From contig JAUCBJ010007562.1 in NCBI GenBank assembly GCA_032718475.1, forward strand, positions 45,019-109,018: a DNA stretch of 64,000 nucleotides. Direction: 5' to 3'. A model generated the notes under the pieces. The model was given only the letters and a program-made list of their open reading frames with translations. It made no database searches and was not told the DNA's origin. Positions 36,394 through 47,855 of this stretch are shown here, in pieces. The translations under genes and the position numbers were made by a program. Position 1 is the stretch's first letter. Each line of letters opens with the position of its first letter. The stretch comes from Nemertoderma westbladi. Taxonomy: Eukaryota > Xenacoelomorpha > Nemertodermatida > Nemertodermatidae.

Positions 36394-38463
36394 CTATTTC
36401 CTCGCAAATTCGTCTGTTTGGCATCCCAAAACCTCGACGACATTCACTGACGACTCTATTGCTAAATAATATTGTAAGACCGCTCTTGGAGGTGACGTAA
36501 TAGCCCAATACACGCATCCTCTCCATTTAAGCTGTGATTCAAACTCACTCATATCTGGAGTATCACCTTCTCCATAAGTTTCAATATACTTGTTTCTTTT
36601 ACCTTCTTTATAATCCCAATTGAATAACAGGTAGGAAATGTATCCAGTTCCAGTCTTCTGAGTATTATACTCACGAAAATATCCCTGTTCTATAGACCAC
36701 AGAATAAGAGGTCGAGTGTCGACGTATGGTGTCGGTAGTCGGTCATCGCTGTCCGTCATGCCGGCGAAGTCGCTAATTAAATCCTCCCTTACTCCTGATC
36801 CAACCTTTACAACAGTTTTATCTAAAATCATGTTTCTTACCATCTTCGGTAGCATTCTAGCGTCAATATTACAAGCTTGGTCCATCTTCTTTACTATATC
36901 GGTGATAAGATGGTGTCGCTTTGTATTCGCTGGAGGTATCGGCATTCGTTTGTCGCTCCTCTGTCTACTGAAAACGTGCAGGACTCCGTCCGCCGCTCTA
37001 ATCTGTATAGTCTTAGAAGTCAAACTCTGCTGATGACTGCCGCCCTCGTTATCGCAAAACATATAACCGTTTTCCTGAAACGATCTAAACGTCCTAGTCC
37101 ATTCATCCAACAATTCTTCCGAAGGTTGCCAAATCTTCTCTATATCCTTATCCTCATCGAAACGAATAACCTTACCTCGCCAATCTGCGGCAATATCTGT
37201 ATCCGACTCGAAGGTTCCGGTTCCAATCCATAAACGAATCGTCTTGGTTAGATATCCTTTCAGATTACTCGGAGCTATATCGGCACCAGCTCTATCCAGT
37301 TCCTTAAAATCTTGGATATGAGGTGGAACGTTGTTCACGACCTTTTGAGTAATATGTCTACGTAAATCATATATCTTACTCATATCGCTGAAAACAACTG
37401 CAGGAAGAAACTCCAAGTTCGAAATGATTTCTGGATGATCCACGATGGGTATTTCGTACGTCGTATCCTGTCGGACTGGTATACTAATAGGAAAGTTGAG
37501 TGTCGTACTCAATGGTTTCGTAGCTGAAGTACTATATGGTTGCATTTCTCTTGGCCTCTCCGGGGATGCAATCTGTAATCTCTGAATAACGTTATGAGCA
37601 AAGTTTATGCTCTCGAAAACTTCCGGTGTCATCTCCTTAGCTGAAGTTTGATCGTGTGACGTCCAATGGCAAGGTAGGCTCGCGAGTCTTCCACCCCATT
37701 CTTCCATCTCACCTTTCTCGAAAGCCTTGTAGGCTCTGTATAGGCTAAGAGCTTCTTTCTTTTCGCGGGTTGACTGATTCGCCTCGTCCAGCGTAAGTTC
37801 AAATACATCGGGTTCAACAACCTTAGGTGGGTAAATGACAGTTTCTCCCGCCTTTGGTCCGGTCATAGCAAATGAATGATATGGATTCGATAAAGGATAC
37901 CCTCCTTCCTGGTAGCGTAGTTGTTGATGATTCGAACACCTCGCCAATATCGGTTCGGGATTTTCCTTATTCAAACGCATCGGAATCGCATTTCGTTGTT
38001 CGCGCATACAAGAACCGCATTGATAATAAAGTTTATAAACTGAAAATGCTTCCTTGGTTTCTCTATCGTCCCCTCGAGTTCGTCTGTAAAGATGCATTCC
38101 ATCGAATTCATCGCGTACCGCGGGCATAGGTTCGTGCGCCTTTAGGTATTGCATGGTATGATACAAACGACTAATTTCAGTATCGGGGTCTTCGCTAATG
38201 TCTCCCGTATCACACAAAGCATCGTACGGGTAAAGTTCGTTGAAGGTTTGGCGCAAACTTTCGATTCTTTCGTTCAATGCGTTTTGCCTTCTCTTTAATA
38301 CGTTCGAGTCATATTTAGTTCTCGCGAGTTTCGCTGTACTTTCCGATAATTCTTTTATACCAAATATAGTGTAATCCTTGGCTCCAAATCTTTCGAATGG
38401 CGCTGCTGCCTCCTCTTGGATATCATATCCCCATCTCGGCTCTCCTTGTATCCCTTTCTCCAT
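36394..38463 (-). CDS. Uncharacterised 689-residue protein in the env position of element A
   Basis: One intact frame, ATG at 38463 to TAG at 36394, 659 bases after gag-pol. I do not recognise it. It has no signal peptide or membrane segment, so it is not a typical envelope protein. Visible features: a helical, basic N-terminal third (LARTKYDSNVLKRRQNALN near residues 47-65); a possible metal-binding cluster near residue 150-185 (YYQCGSCMREQ ... ARCSNHQQ); and a long C-terminal part rich in aromatic and charged residues with several Trp. The recurrent 17-nt motif is read here as RLASL. The intact frame in a recently inserted element suggests selection. It is presumably expressed from a spliced or subgenomic RNA. 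Confidence 0.75.
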   Translation of the reverse strand: MEKGIQGEPRWGYDIQEEAAAPFERFGAKDYTIFGIKELSESTAKLARTKYDSNVLKRRQNALNERIESLRQTFNELYPYDALCDTGDISEDPDTEISRLYHTMQYLKAHEPMPAVRDEFDGMHLYRRTRGDDRETKEAFSVYKLYYQCGSCMREQRNAIPMRLNKENPEPILARCSNHQQLRYQEGGYPLSNPYHSFAMTGPKAGETVIYPPKVVEPDVFELTLDEANQSTREKKEALSLYRAYKAFEKGEMEEWGGRLASLPCHWTSHDQTSAKEMTPEVFESINFAHNVIQRLQIASPERPREMQPYSTSATKPLSTTLNFPISIPVRQDTTYEIPIVDHPEIISNLEFLPAVVFSDMSKIYDLRRHITQKVVNNVPPHIQDFKELDRAGADIAPSNLKGYLTKTIRLWIGTGTFESDTDIAADWRGKVIRFDEDKDIEKIWQPSEELLDEWTRTFRSFQENGYMFCDNEGGSHQQSLTSKTIQIRAADGVLHVFSRQRSDKRMPIPPANTKRHHLITDIVKKMDQACNIDARMLPKMVRNMILDKTVVKVGSGVREDLISDFAGMTDSDDRLPTPYVDTRPLILWSIEQGYFREYNTQKTGTGYISYLLFNWDYKEGKRNKYIETYGEGDTPDMSEFESQLKWRGCVYWAITSPPRAVLQYYLAIESSVNVVEVLGCQTDEFARK

Positions 38464-39122
38464 AATTAGGGTGTAGTTACATAATCATTACTACTAGAGG
38501 GAATACAACAGAGTTTGTAGTTAGTTGTGAGGAGACGTGAGAGTTTCGTCTGCCCTTTGGGCTCGACAACGCTCTAACCTCCTACCCATAGCCTAAGATC
38601 TAGGGTTTCTTTAATGACACGCTGCTTCTTATCTAAAATTTTTTGCCGAAGTAAAAACGAATTTGGGCTAAACTGGCCGTGAGTCTAAAATACTCACTTT
38701 TTGATCCCAAACTATTATCAGAAAATAAGCAGTCAAGAATTAGTAATAAATATAGGGGAGTCTATTTTGACGTAACTTATTGAAACAAGACCGTGTAAAA
38801 TTTAATTAAAATTTTAAGAAAGGCTCGCAAGTCTTCCTCTCTTGTTTCTCTAATTTTAAGTTCCACCCGACTGTACCCTGAAATCTATTCACTGGAGAAA
38901 ATTTTAAAAATTTTTTCAAATCCAAATGGATTGTCTAAAATTTCGAAAATGTCTCAATATTGTGAGTTCCAAGTAGAATTCCATTTCTTATACCTACAAA
39001 TCCCGCTCCTATGTGACACATAAGGGTACTACCCTCAATGTTCACATATAAAGACAATGGAATTCTACCTCTGTCCTTACTACGGTGTACAGGTACGTGG
39101 AAATCTATTTGTAAACTCCTAA
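38464..39122 (-). other. Spacer between gag-pol and the 689-codon ORF
   Basis: No ORF of note. It is AT-rich near 38700-38960 and has a copy of the 17-nt motif at 38821-38837. An internal promoter or splice acceptor for the downstream ORF would lie here, but I cannot point to one. Confidence 0.5.
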
Positions 39123-42100
39123 TTATTTACTAGTATTAGGTGGAGATTTGTAGTCTCCAGACTCGTTACGAGTCTCTTCAAGAAGTACGAGACATTGAGT
39201 CGGTCTGTCTACTGTACGACCGTCAATTGTTCGTACCGTCACAGTTCTTGTCACTCCATCCATAGATGGATGTGTGGCTAAAATGACACCTGTTATACAG
39301 AAGCGTCTTTTTAGATTCACTTCTGCCAACAGCACGTGATCTCCCGGCTTTAATGCGCGGGTGTTATTATACCAGTTTGTTCTGGCAGAAATAGAGGGCA
39401 AATAATGGTTTTGCCATATTTCCCAGAATTTGTTAGCCAGTAGTTGCGTGATTTTCCACGCTTTTCTACCGTAACTATCGCTTTCCATTGGAATGGAAAT
39501 CGGCGTCAATGTGGTCGGTGCCTGCATAAGCAGGTGTGCTGGTGTTAAAGCGAACTGAGATTGTTTGTCATCGGGTACTAATACTATTGGTCTAGTATTT
39601 AGTATTGCCTCGATTTCAACAAACAATGTTGTCAGTTGGTCGTCTGTTAATATGTGGTTTACTGGAATGACTTTTGCCATGGCTGTCTTTATAGATCTAA
39701 TCAATCTCTCCCAGACTCCGCCTCTCCAAGGACTATCTGGAGGATTAAACTTCCAAACAATCTTGTGAGGTTGCAGTTCGTTCGAGATTTGATCATGATC
39801 TAATTTCTTAAAGGCTCTAGCAATCTCATTCCGAGCACCAACAAAGTTTGTCCCTTGGTCTGAGTACAAGCATTTTACTAGTCCGCGTCTAGCGATAAAT
39901 CGCCGCAGTGCTAGTATAAACGCGTTGGTGGAAAGATCCATCACACGTTCAATGTGAACTGCCCTACTGGACATACATGTGAAAATCAGTCCCCAGCGTT
40001 TTACTAGTATACGTCCACGTTTCGTATGTATGGGACCAAAGCAATCAATTCCAGTCTCTGTAAAAGGTGGTCTGAATGCTTGAAGTCGTGCTTGTGGTAG
40101 TTCACTCATTTCTTGGGTACCTATTCTAGAATGTACCTTTTTACAAATAATACACGTACGTGTCACTGAACTTAACGCTTTACTGGGTCTAATTAATACA
40201 AATCTAGTACGTAAGTAGGAAAGACAGTGGTGTCTTCCAGCGTGTTTCAGATGTAAATGTGCGTCCAGTATCATTGCACGTTGTAGTTCGTGATGTTGCG
40301 GTATTATTATTGGGTACCTAAAGTTTGTGTTAAAGTCAATGTTTTGAAGCCGAGATTTATGACAAATTAAGCCATTATAAATAATCGGACTCCAACTCAG
40401 TATCGGTGACGACTTGATTGGTTGACCTTGATGTATAGATGTGAATTCGCGCGCGAAATATCGCAGTTGGTAATGGCGAATTAATTTAATCTCACACCTG
40501 TCAATCTCAGCCAATGTAAGTCGACGTGTAAAGTCACGTTTGCCTTTAACGTATTGTACGAAACGTACAATCCACGCTAATTTTCGGCAAGCGTTTGTCC
40601 AAGAGTCTGTTAAGTTTACAATACGGTCGACGTAAGTATTTGTGACGTCATCAGGTAAGTCAATGGAGATTTTGGAAGGTTTTGAATTACTAGAAGGGCC
40701 CACGGGTCCGCCGGTAAGTATTCCCTTGTTGACTGTTGATCCGTCCGGGTCTACAAGTAATTTGTCCTTCTTCGTCTTCTTACCTTGATCGTCAGTACTT
40801 TGTAAGTCGATCGTTAATGGTGGTTTGAACTCTATGGGGTCAGCAGGTTTCGGTAAACTTATTTTCCTGCCGACATTAATCCCAGGTCTCACTATAGGTT
40901 GCAAGTTCGGTATGTCTCTTGAGCGCAAAGTAACACCTGTATTTACATTAGCGTAGGTACTACCCACATCTGTAATACATGAGGTTTCACCGTGCTTATG
41001 GTTGCTCAAGTGTGTCAAAATTGGTAGTTTGTCAATACAAGGCCGCTCCAATAGGGAAACTGCGGCTTTATCGTTAGTCAATACATTACTAGTGTCTAGT
41101 CGACTGTCTAGTAACGTGTCTGGTTGACCGTCTGGTAACGTATCTGGTTGTTTGTCAATAGAAGGCCGCTCCAATAGGGAAACTGCGGCTTTGCTGTTTG
41201 TCAGTGTGTTACTAGCGTCTGGTAGAATGTCTGGTTGACCGTCTAGTAACGTGTCTGGTTGACCGTCTGGCGATATGTCTGGTTGACCGTCTGGCGATAT
41301 GTCTGGTGTAGAAAGGCTCGCAAGTCTTCCTCTCTTGACCTTTGAAGTTATATCCTTCCATTTCGCCTTCGGTTTTTTCTTGAGTTTTGTCGCCGTCGTC
41401 TTTTTCTTTGTCTTCCCCTTTTTTGGTTTCTTGATTTCGGCGTCCTTAGGAATGGTGTTGGATTTGTTGTCGTATAACGGAGGCCAATCTTGTGTCGATT
41501 TCTGCAAGAACTGGGGTCCGTGTTGCCAAAACTCTTTGTTCTCCGGTTTACAGAATTCCTCAGGCATCATTCCTCGCGACGCAATATCAGCTGGGTTTTG
41601 TGGTCCGGGACAATGTCGCCAATCCTCCTTTATTGAACGGTCTAGAATTTCCGCGCGACGGTTAGCTACGAATGTCTTGAATTCGAGTGTGTCGTTGTTT
41701 ATGTAAAATAAAACCAACGTCGCGTCAGTCCAATAAAATATCTGTAAACTCGACTGTAGTTCTGTCTGTATGAGGTTCACGATGGTGGTTGACAGGGTTG
41801 CGGCTTGTAGCTCGGCTCGTGGTGTCGTCATATACTTAGTAGGCATGGTCTTAGCCTTGGAAGTAATGAGCGAAACATCGAACTCGTCTGATTCTACTTG
41901 TCTGCGCAAATACGCTGCCACACCAAAACCGTTGTCACTGGCGTCAGAAAAACAGTGTAGTTCTAAGTTGTCAGGAAATGTACTCTGTAATGGAAAGTAA
42001 ACCCTGGGTATGAAATAATCCTCTAGCGAAAATAATTCCGCCTCCCAGGTCTTCCATAAGTCCACTTGGTCTGATGAGATCGGCTCGTCCCACGTTAGTC

Positions 42101-45100
42101 CATCCTTCCATATACTGCGCATATAAATGCGGGCTTGCAGTATCACTGGACTGATGAATCCTAACGGGTCGAACAATCGGCTCAACTTTGACAAGCATGA
42201 TCTCTTGGTCAGTGTGTTTCCTTGACTGTCCAGTCTCACCTTCACTCGAAAGTTGTCTGTGTTTGGGTCCCAAAAGAGCCCCAACACCTTAGTCGTCGGT
42301 AGTGGTTCGAACTCTAGGTCTATGTCACCACCTCCACGCTCAGTAGTTCCGAATGAGTCAACTAATTCGGCACTGTTTGAGGCGAATTTGGTGAGGTTAA
42401 AACCTCCGCCCGCCAAGCAGTCCCGTAATTGATGTGCTACTGTTGTAGCACGTTCTACTGTGTCGCAACTTTGTAAACCGTCATCAACGTAAAAGTCACG
42501 TTCTACAATTCTAATTATCTCTGGGTCATACAGATGTTTCTGATCTCTAGCGGCTTGCTTCAAGGCGTACATCGTACAATTTGGGCTGTCTCTGGCACCG
42601 AAAACGCGAACTTGCATTTGGTAAGTCGCTGGTGGTAGACTTAAGTCCCCTTCCGGATACCAGAGAAACCGCAAACTGTCTCTGTCTCGCTCTAACGCTT
42701 TTACTTGGTGAAACATCGCTTCAACGTCGCAAGTAAAGGCTACTTGACGCTGACGGAAGCGCATAATCACCCCCATAAGATAATTATTCATGTTCGGTCC
42801 ATCCATCAACTCACTATTGAGGGACATTCCCTCAAACAGAGCCGCACAGTCATTGACTACACGTACTTTATCTGGTTTGTCGGGATGTCTCACATAGTGA
42901 TGTGGCAGGTAGTATGTCTGGTCGGTCACTCGCTCCGGGTTAGTCATTCGGATAGCGTATCCTTCAGTCAAATACGTCTCCATCTGAGTGTTGTACTGCA
43001 GATGGGCTTTCTCGTCCTTTAATAGACGTTGTCGTATTGAGTGTAGACGTCTCAAAGCCAGTGGGTAGTTATTTATAAGTTTAGGACTTTGGCTACGCCA
43101 TAACATACCCACCTCGTAATGTCCGTCCTCCGTCTGTCGGATAGTATCTTCCATGATCTTTAGGGATTGTTTCTCCTGTTCCGACATACAAGGTTCGTAG
43201 CTACCAGGTTCAGCTGTATCTTGTTCTAACCACCTGATAGTCTTCTCCGTTAATTCTTTGTCCAAGGCGGCTTGTTCCAACTGATGAATTTTCAACGCGT
43301 CATCGTCGATATCGACGGGCACTGTTGAGGTTATTGGGGTAGGTAGACTCGCAAGCCTATCATCTGTCGTCGATGGAATCTCTAGCTGATTCGTCTTCTC
43401 CCCAAGTTCTAAACTCACCTGGTTGGTTAGCTGCTCCTTGTGACTTATCATACTAGTTACACGTCTGTCATGTTTTGTCGACTGTAGCGTAGTATGGTTC
43501 ACGTCGTGTGAAAAGGAATGAATTGAATTTGTAGTCAATAAACTACATGTACTCTGTACATCGTCTTCCTCGTCACTTACGTCTAGTGTGCGCACAGGCG
43601 CTCGAGTATACCACCCTATCGGCGTTCTGCAGGCGTATGCGTTTCCTGCTACAACTGCCGATGGTCTGGTTTCCCACACCTGATGTAGGTTGAATTGGTC
43701 CGTCCCGATCAGCATTGCTACCGATCTATAATTGACAGGACATTCGGGTACACCAAGGTGTCTGAAATACTTACGGTCCTCCAGAGATTGTTCCGGCACT
43801 GGACCTAGTAGGTTACTAAAGTCCTTCGTGGCCGCAAAGGTTAGATCTCTAAAGGGCAACAAAGACCTCTCCCTCTCGCTGTGTTGCGATTTTGGAAGAA
43901 GAGAGTCTAAGTCCAACTTAACTCGTGTCACTGGTATTGTACGCTGTCCGTGCATACTACTTACTGTATAACTGACGTGTTTACCTTGTCTGAGATCCGT
44001 TACGACGTCAGCTATCTTTTCATCCACGTAACTGTGAGATGAGGCTGAGTCTAGAATCGCGTAAATCCTCTTACTCCCCTTTGTGCCAGTGATCTTAATC
44101 GGGATTACACTGAATCCCTTCAGTTGGTCAGTGGTCAGGAGCGCGATCGACGGTTGTTCGTCTCCATTGGAATATACATCGTCGTCTTCTGATTCTTCGT
44201 CCGACGATCCGGATTGTTCTGAGAAGCAATCCTCAATATGGGTCATGAAAGTTGGAGTCGTTTTCGATTCTCGTTTTCGGTAAGCCGCATCACATCTCGC
44301 TGCTGCTTCCGGGTGTTCCCTGGCGAAGCGTTTCGTCGGCGTGTGGCTGTCTGTGTGGAGCAGACCGTCGTGGTTGCGTCCACAGGATGGACAAGTGTCG
44401 GTATTTGGGCAATCCTTACGGACGTGTCCGTGTCGCGTACACCGCCAACAAGAGTCCAGTGGCCGTATCTGCAGCCGTCGTTCTTCCGAGTTCAACTCGC
44501 GAAATTGTCGACAACCTCGTAACTTGTGACTAATATACCGCTTACCTAGATGTTCGCAGTATTGGCAGCCGTTGAAGTCGGTGCTGAGTTGCTGTCTCGT
44601 CTGTTTCGTCCCAATGGGCGCAGATACTCTATTACCGTCTGAGAATTGTCGTGATTCCGTCGGTGTGGCGTAAGTGGCCGTCTTTGTGGATGTTGTCTGG
44701 GGTTTTTGTCGGTTGGAGGATGGCAGTGTGATCCCTTCTGCCACGATGTGCTGGTCGGTATAGTTAGATCGAGTTTCTACTACCGCCTCCCTGGATATTA
44801 AAAGGTACACATCTTCTAATTTTAGGAATCCTCCTCGCTCCTCTCGCTGGTATTCGACCTTCCTCCACTCCCGACGAAGTCGATGGTGGAGTCGTCCTAT
44901 TATCTTTAATAGAACTGTAGGGGTATTCCCGTAATCAAGTTGTCCAATTGATCTTAAGGTAGTGATAGCGTTCTTGATCTCGTCAGCTAGTTTTAGTAAG
45001 TCGACGGGTTTAGTGATAGCCCCTCCCTTACAGAGTTCCTCTATTACTGACCTGGCCATACTCACTGTACCTCCGTATATCGAAGTTAAACGATCGTACG

Positions 45101-47855
45101 CTAGTTCGAAAGCGTCCGGTACACCGACGAAAGTCTCCGCCAAACGTTTAGGTTCTCCTGACAACGTTTGGAGCAGGTAATTGAACTTCTCCCGTGATGT
45201 AAAGGCGCACACGGCGATCTGGGATTCGATATAGTCTACGAAGGTATGCCAGTGTTTTGAGCTACCGGAAAACTTCGGTGGTTGTTGTACCGGCAATCCC
45301 TGTCTGGCTGCGAATTTTGCTATCTCCTCAGCAACGTTCAGAGTTTTGCGTCCTTGGTTGGTAACCTGGTTGATGTTCTCCCTTCTAGGCGCTTTTCCCT
45401 GATACGATGTGGGGTTTGAAGGTACCGGTCTTTGTGGTGCCTTCGGGTGTCTATTGTGTTCGAATTCGGTGTTCCTCGAACTATCGGTTTGAACTTCCTC
45501 CAGACGCTCCTCGATCTGAGCCAACTTGTTGACAACTGGTCGCAGAATGTCGGCGAACTGTTGTGTACTAATTGCGTCCGTTGGTTGTAACGCCTTCTGT
45601 ATTGGTGTATTCTGTGGAGGATTGTCTGCAAAGGAGTTGTCTGAACGCTCGCGTTTATATTCATCGGCCGCCCCTGTTCTAAATACCTCGCGTTTCGGGT
45701 AATCCGATTCGCTCGAAGTACTACTATCATCTGGATATGGTGGTCGACGTGCTCGCGTCCGTTGCGTCGTTCGAATTCTAACGGCTCGTCTCGGAACATC
45801 GTCCACTGATCTCCGTTGTTCGGTAGGCTCACAAGTCTTCCTCGAAGTCGTAGATTGCGATGTAAACTGATTGAATGGTCGCGTTTCCACTGTTCTCCGT
45901 TGTTCGGTAGGCTCACAAGTCTTCCTCGAAGTCGTAGATTGTGACGTAAACTGATTGAACGGTGGTCGGACGACCGCGTTTGAATCCAAAGGCCTTGTAG
46001 GCCGAAATGTCATGGGGTAATCGTAGTGCGTAACGGGTTTAGGTGTCAAAGGTGGACTCACCTGTTTTGTCGTCAGTAGTGCAGGTCCGACTAATAAACT
46101 ACTACGATCTGTAATCGGTGGGTTACTTACCTTGACTCTCGGAATAGGCGACGACGCTGCTCTTGGCGGTATAAACTTGTCCGGAATAACAAACCTGTGT
46201 TCCGTCACACCATGGATAGGAGAAATATCACTACTACCCGCAATCGAAACAGGTTCCTTAGTCGTAACCGGTGCAAACATATGAGTTACCTGTGGGAATC
46301 GTTGACACACGTCTTTTACTAATTGTCGTTCCCGTCTGGGTGCTCCTACGCTTCCTTCCTTCTTCCGTTCCTGAATTTGGCGATGTCTTACCTCTAACTG
46401 GTCCAAATCATGTCCGTCACGAGATCTCATCGATCGATCGCGGGCTAGAAGATCCAGATTTTCCTTGGTTTCGGCTAATTCTCTCGCCCTTTTCTCAAGT
46501 TCGAAACGAAGTTTAACTTCCTTTTCTCGTTGTTCCGTTTGTTGTTGTTGCGCCTCGAACTCTGCTTGTCGTATCGCTTGTTGGGCTTTTATTTGCCGTG
46601 TCTTCATCTCGACTCTGGCTTCCGAAACTAATCTTTGTCGCTCTAACTCTGCCGCAGCCGTTTGTCGCTCTAACTCTGCCGCAGCCGTTTGTCGCTCTAA
46701 CTCGGCCGCTGCCGCTGCCGCTGCCGTTTGTCGCTCTAACTCGGCTGTTGCCGTTCGTCGCTCTAACTCGGCCGCTGCCGCTGCCGCTGCCGTTTGTTGC
46801 TCTAACTCGGCTGTTGCCGTTCGTTGCGCTAACTCGGCCGCTGCCGCTTGTTGGGCAATGTCCAACTCTAACCTTTCCATTTCGGCCGCTTCGAGTTCGG
46901 CTTGTTCCTGCAGATGAGAGATTCTCGCTACATTCGCAACACGTATTTTCTCTTCCTCTACTGCTGTTTGTATCATTAGAAGTTGAGCTTGTTCTTCCAT
47001 CTCGTGTTGCTGTCTGTAGAACTGTTGCTGTTGTCGAGCAACTTCTGACGTAACTATACTTCCCTCGCAGATTTCGCTACGAATACTTACCAATGATTGA
47101 TTTAGTATTCCCGGTGCTGATTCGATTTGTGCGAATGAAGTTTCCCTCGTGTATTCCGGCACGGTTTCCAAATCGCCGACGTCTTCGCCGCACATGCGTA
47201 AGTGGTCCGTCAGGTGTTTTAATTGTCCATCCAGTCGGTACAGTTCCTGTTCTTCCTCGGGCTGTAATAATTCGTCCGAAACTGACTCACCTAACAACTG
47301 GTCCGCTTGTTCCTGTTGTATCTGTCTAATCGTCGACTTAAACTGAATCAGTTTCTCTCTAGTGATCATTAGTTTCTCGAGGATTCTAAGTTGAGTATCC
47401 ATGTCCTGTCTCTGTCTGGCTAGATCTTGTAGGCCAACTAGATTATCTACGGACTTATATACTTTACTCTGTACTCTAACCTGGAGGGTGTAGAACTCGA
47501 ATCGAGACATCGGAGCGGTCAACCCGTCTAATATGCGTTGGCCTTCTCCAATGCTCCTGGTTATATGCGCCATGTATCCACCGACGCTTCTAACCACACT
47601 TTCTGTGCTTCCTGCTGAACTTACCATTTCCGTTTCCCTATATCTAGGTTGCGGAACAGTTAGAAAGTCCTCGGTCCTGCCGTCGCCTCGTACTACGGCA
47701 TCCGGTACTCCCGTTGGATGTACTGGTGACGCACACGGTGTAGGTTCGGTAGGCTCGCGAGTCTTCCCCTGTTGTTCTTCCGCTGCTGACTTATCTCCGT
47801 CACACGAGTCATAGTCGGTTTGTGTATTCTTCGTATAGTCTTGTTTGTCACTCAT
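39123..47855 (-). CDS. Element A gag-pol polyprotein, 2910 residues
   Basis: A single fused frame. Residues ~280-480: Glu/Gln/Ala-rich coiled coil. ~856-1030: DUF1759-type BEL gag block. 1136-1149: CCHC knuckle CWRCTRHGHVRKDC, then CPSCGRNH. D1269: retropepsin (AILDSASS). RT: D1710 in TCDVEAMF and D1791-D1792 in FYVDDG. RNase H: D1971, E2015, D2044, D2090. ~2100-2480: a linker with DGQPDTL repeats. Integrase: HHCC zinc domain ~2527-2571, then D2604, D2666, E2716, and a C-terminal domain to 2910. This is the enzyme set for cytoplasmic reverse transcription in a capsid followed by integration. The gag-pro-RT-RH-IN order and the YVDD, TPAH and GGVWERLI motifs are of the BEL/Pao type. All catalytic residues are present, with no frameshift between gag and pol. 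Confidence 0.95.
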   Translation of the reverse strand: MSDKQDYTKNTQTDYDSCDGDKSAAEEQQGKTREPTEPTPCASPVHPTGVPDAVVRGDGRTEDFLTVPQPRYRETEMVSSAGSTESVVRSVGGYMAHITRSIGEGQRILDGLTAPMSRFEFYTLQVRVQSKVYKSVDNLVGLQDLARQRQDMDTQLRILEKLMITREKLIQFKSTIRQIQQEQADQLLGESVSDELLQPEEEQELYRLDGQLKHLTDHLRMCGEDVGDLETVPEYTRETSFAQIESAPGILNQSLVSIRSEICEGSIVTSEVARQQQQFYRQQHEMEEQAQLLMIQTAVEEEKIRVANVARISHLQEQAELEAAEMERLELDIAQQAAAAELAQRTATAELEQQTAAAAAAAELERRTATAELERQTAAAAAAAELERQTAAAELERQTAAAELERQRLVSEARVEMKTRQIKAQQAIRQAEFEAQQQQTEQREKEVKLRFELEKRARELAETKENLDLLARDRSMRSRDGHDLDQLEVRHRQIQERKKEGSVGAPRRERQLVKDVCQRFPQVTHMFAPVTTKEPVSIAGSSDISPIHGVTEHRFVIPDKFIPPRAASSPIPRVKVSNPPITDRSSLLVGPALLTTKQVSPPLTPKPVTHYDYPMTFRPTRPLDSNAVVRPPFNQFTSQSTTSRKTCEPTEQRRTVETRPFNQFTSQSTTSRKTCEPTEQRRSVDDVPRRAVRIRTTQRTRARRPPYPDDSSTSSESDYPKREVFRTGAADEYKRERSDNSFADNPPQNTPIQKALQPTDAISTQQFADILRPVVNKLAQIEERLEEVQTDSSRNTEFEHNRHPKAPQRPVPSNPTSYQGKAPRRENINQVTNQGRKTLNVAEEIAKFAARQGLPVQQPPKFSGSSKHWHTFVDYIESQIAVCAFTSREKFNYLLQTLSGEPKRLAETFVGVPDAFELAYDRLTSIYGGTVSMARSVIEELCKGGAITKPVDLLKLADEIKNAITTLRSIGQLDYGNTPTVLLKIIGRLHHRLRREWRKVEYQREERGGFLKLEDVYLLISREAVVETRSNYTDQHIVAEGITLPSSNRQKPQTTSTKTATYATPTESRQFSDGNRVSAPIGTKQTRQQLSTDFNGCQYCEHLGKRYISHKLRGCRQFRELNSEERRLQIRPLDSCWRCTRHGHVRKDCPNTDTCPSCGRNHDGLLHTDSHTPTKRFAREHPEAAARCDAAYRKRESKTTPTFMTHIEDCFSEQSGSSDEESEDDDVYSNGDEQPSIALLTTDQLKGFSVIPIKITGTKGSKRIYAILDSASSHSYVDEKIADVVTDLRQGKHVSYTVSSMHGQRTIPVTRVKLDLDSLLPKSQHSERERSLLPFRDLTFAATKDFSNLLGPVPEQSLEDRKYFRHLGVPECPVNYRSVAMLIGTDQFNLHQVWETRPSAVVAGNAYACRTPIGWYTRAPVRTLDVSDEEDDVQSTCSLLTTNSIHSFSHDVNHTTLQSTKHDRRVTSMISHKEQLTNQVSLELGEKTNQLEIPSTTDDRLASLPTPITSTVPVDIDDDALKIHQLEQAALDKELTEKTIRWLEQDTAEPGSYEPCMSEQEKQSLKIMEDTIRQTEDGHYEVGMLWRSQSPKLINNYPLALRRLHSIRQRLLKDEKAHLQYNTQMETYLTEGYAIRMTNPERVTDQTYYLPHHYVRHPDKPDKVRVVNDCAALFEGMSLNSELMDGPNMNNYLMGVIMRFRQRQVAFTCDVEAMFHQVKALERDRDSLRFLWYPEGDLSLPPATYQMQVRVFGARDSPNCTMYALKQAARDQKHLYDPEIIRIVERDFYVDDGLQSCDTVERATTVAHQLRDCLAGGGFNLTKFASNSAELVDSFGTTERGGGDIDLEFEPLPTTKVLGLFWDPNTDNFRVKVRLDSQGNTLTKRSCLSKLSRLFDPLGFISPVILQARIYMRSIWKDGLTWDEPISSDQVDLWKTWEAELFSLEDYFIPRVYFPLQSTFPDNLELHCFSDASDNGFGVAAYLRRQVESDEFDVSLITSKAKTMPTKYMTTPRAELQAATLSTTIVNLIQTELQSSLQIFYWTDATLVLFYINNDTLEFKTFVANRRAEILDRSIKEDWRHCPGPQNPADIASRGMMPEEFCKPENKEFWQHGPQFLQKSTQDWPPLYDNKSNTIPKDAEIKKPKKGKTKKKTTATKLKKKPKAKWKDITSKVKRGRLASLSTPDISPDGQPDISPDGQPDTLLDGQPDILPDASNTLTNSKAAVSLLERPSIDKQPDTLPDGQPDTLLDSRLDTSNVLTNDKAAVSLLERPCIDKLPILTHLSNHKHGETSCITDVGSTYANVNTGVTLRSRDIPNLQPIVRPGINVGRKISLPKPADPIEFKPPLTIDLQSTDDQGKKTKKDKLLVDPDGSTVNKGILTGGPVGPSSNSKPSKISIDLPDDVTNTYVDRIVNLTDSWTNACRKLAWIVRFVQYVKGKRDFTRRLTLAEIDRCEIKLIRHYQLRYFAREFTSIHQGQPIKSSPILSWSPIIYNGLICHKSRLQNIDFNTNFRYPIIIPQHHELQRAMILDAHLHLKHAGRHHCLSYLRTRFVLIRPSKALSSVTRTCIICKKVHSRIGTQEMSELPQARLQAFRPPFTETGIDCFGPIHTKRGRILVKRWGLIFTCMSSRAVHIERVMDLSTNAFILALRRFIARRGLVKCLYSDQGTNFVGARNEIARAFKKLDHDQISNELQPHKIVWKFNPPDSPWRGGVWERLIRSIKTAMAKVIPVNHILTDDQLTTLFVEIEAILNTRPIVLVPDDKQSQFALTPAHLLMQAPTTLTPISIPMESDSYGRKAWKITQLLANKFWEIWQNHYLPSISARTNWYNNTRALKPGDHVLLAEVNLKRRFCITGVILATHPSMDGVTRTVTVRTIDGRTVDRPTQCLVLLEETRNESGDYKSPPNTSK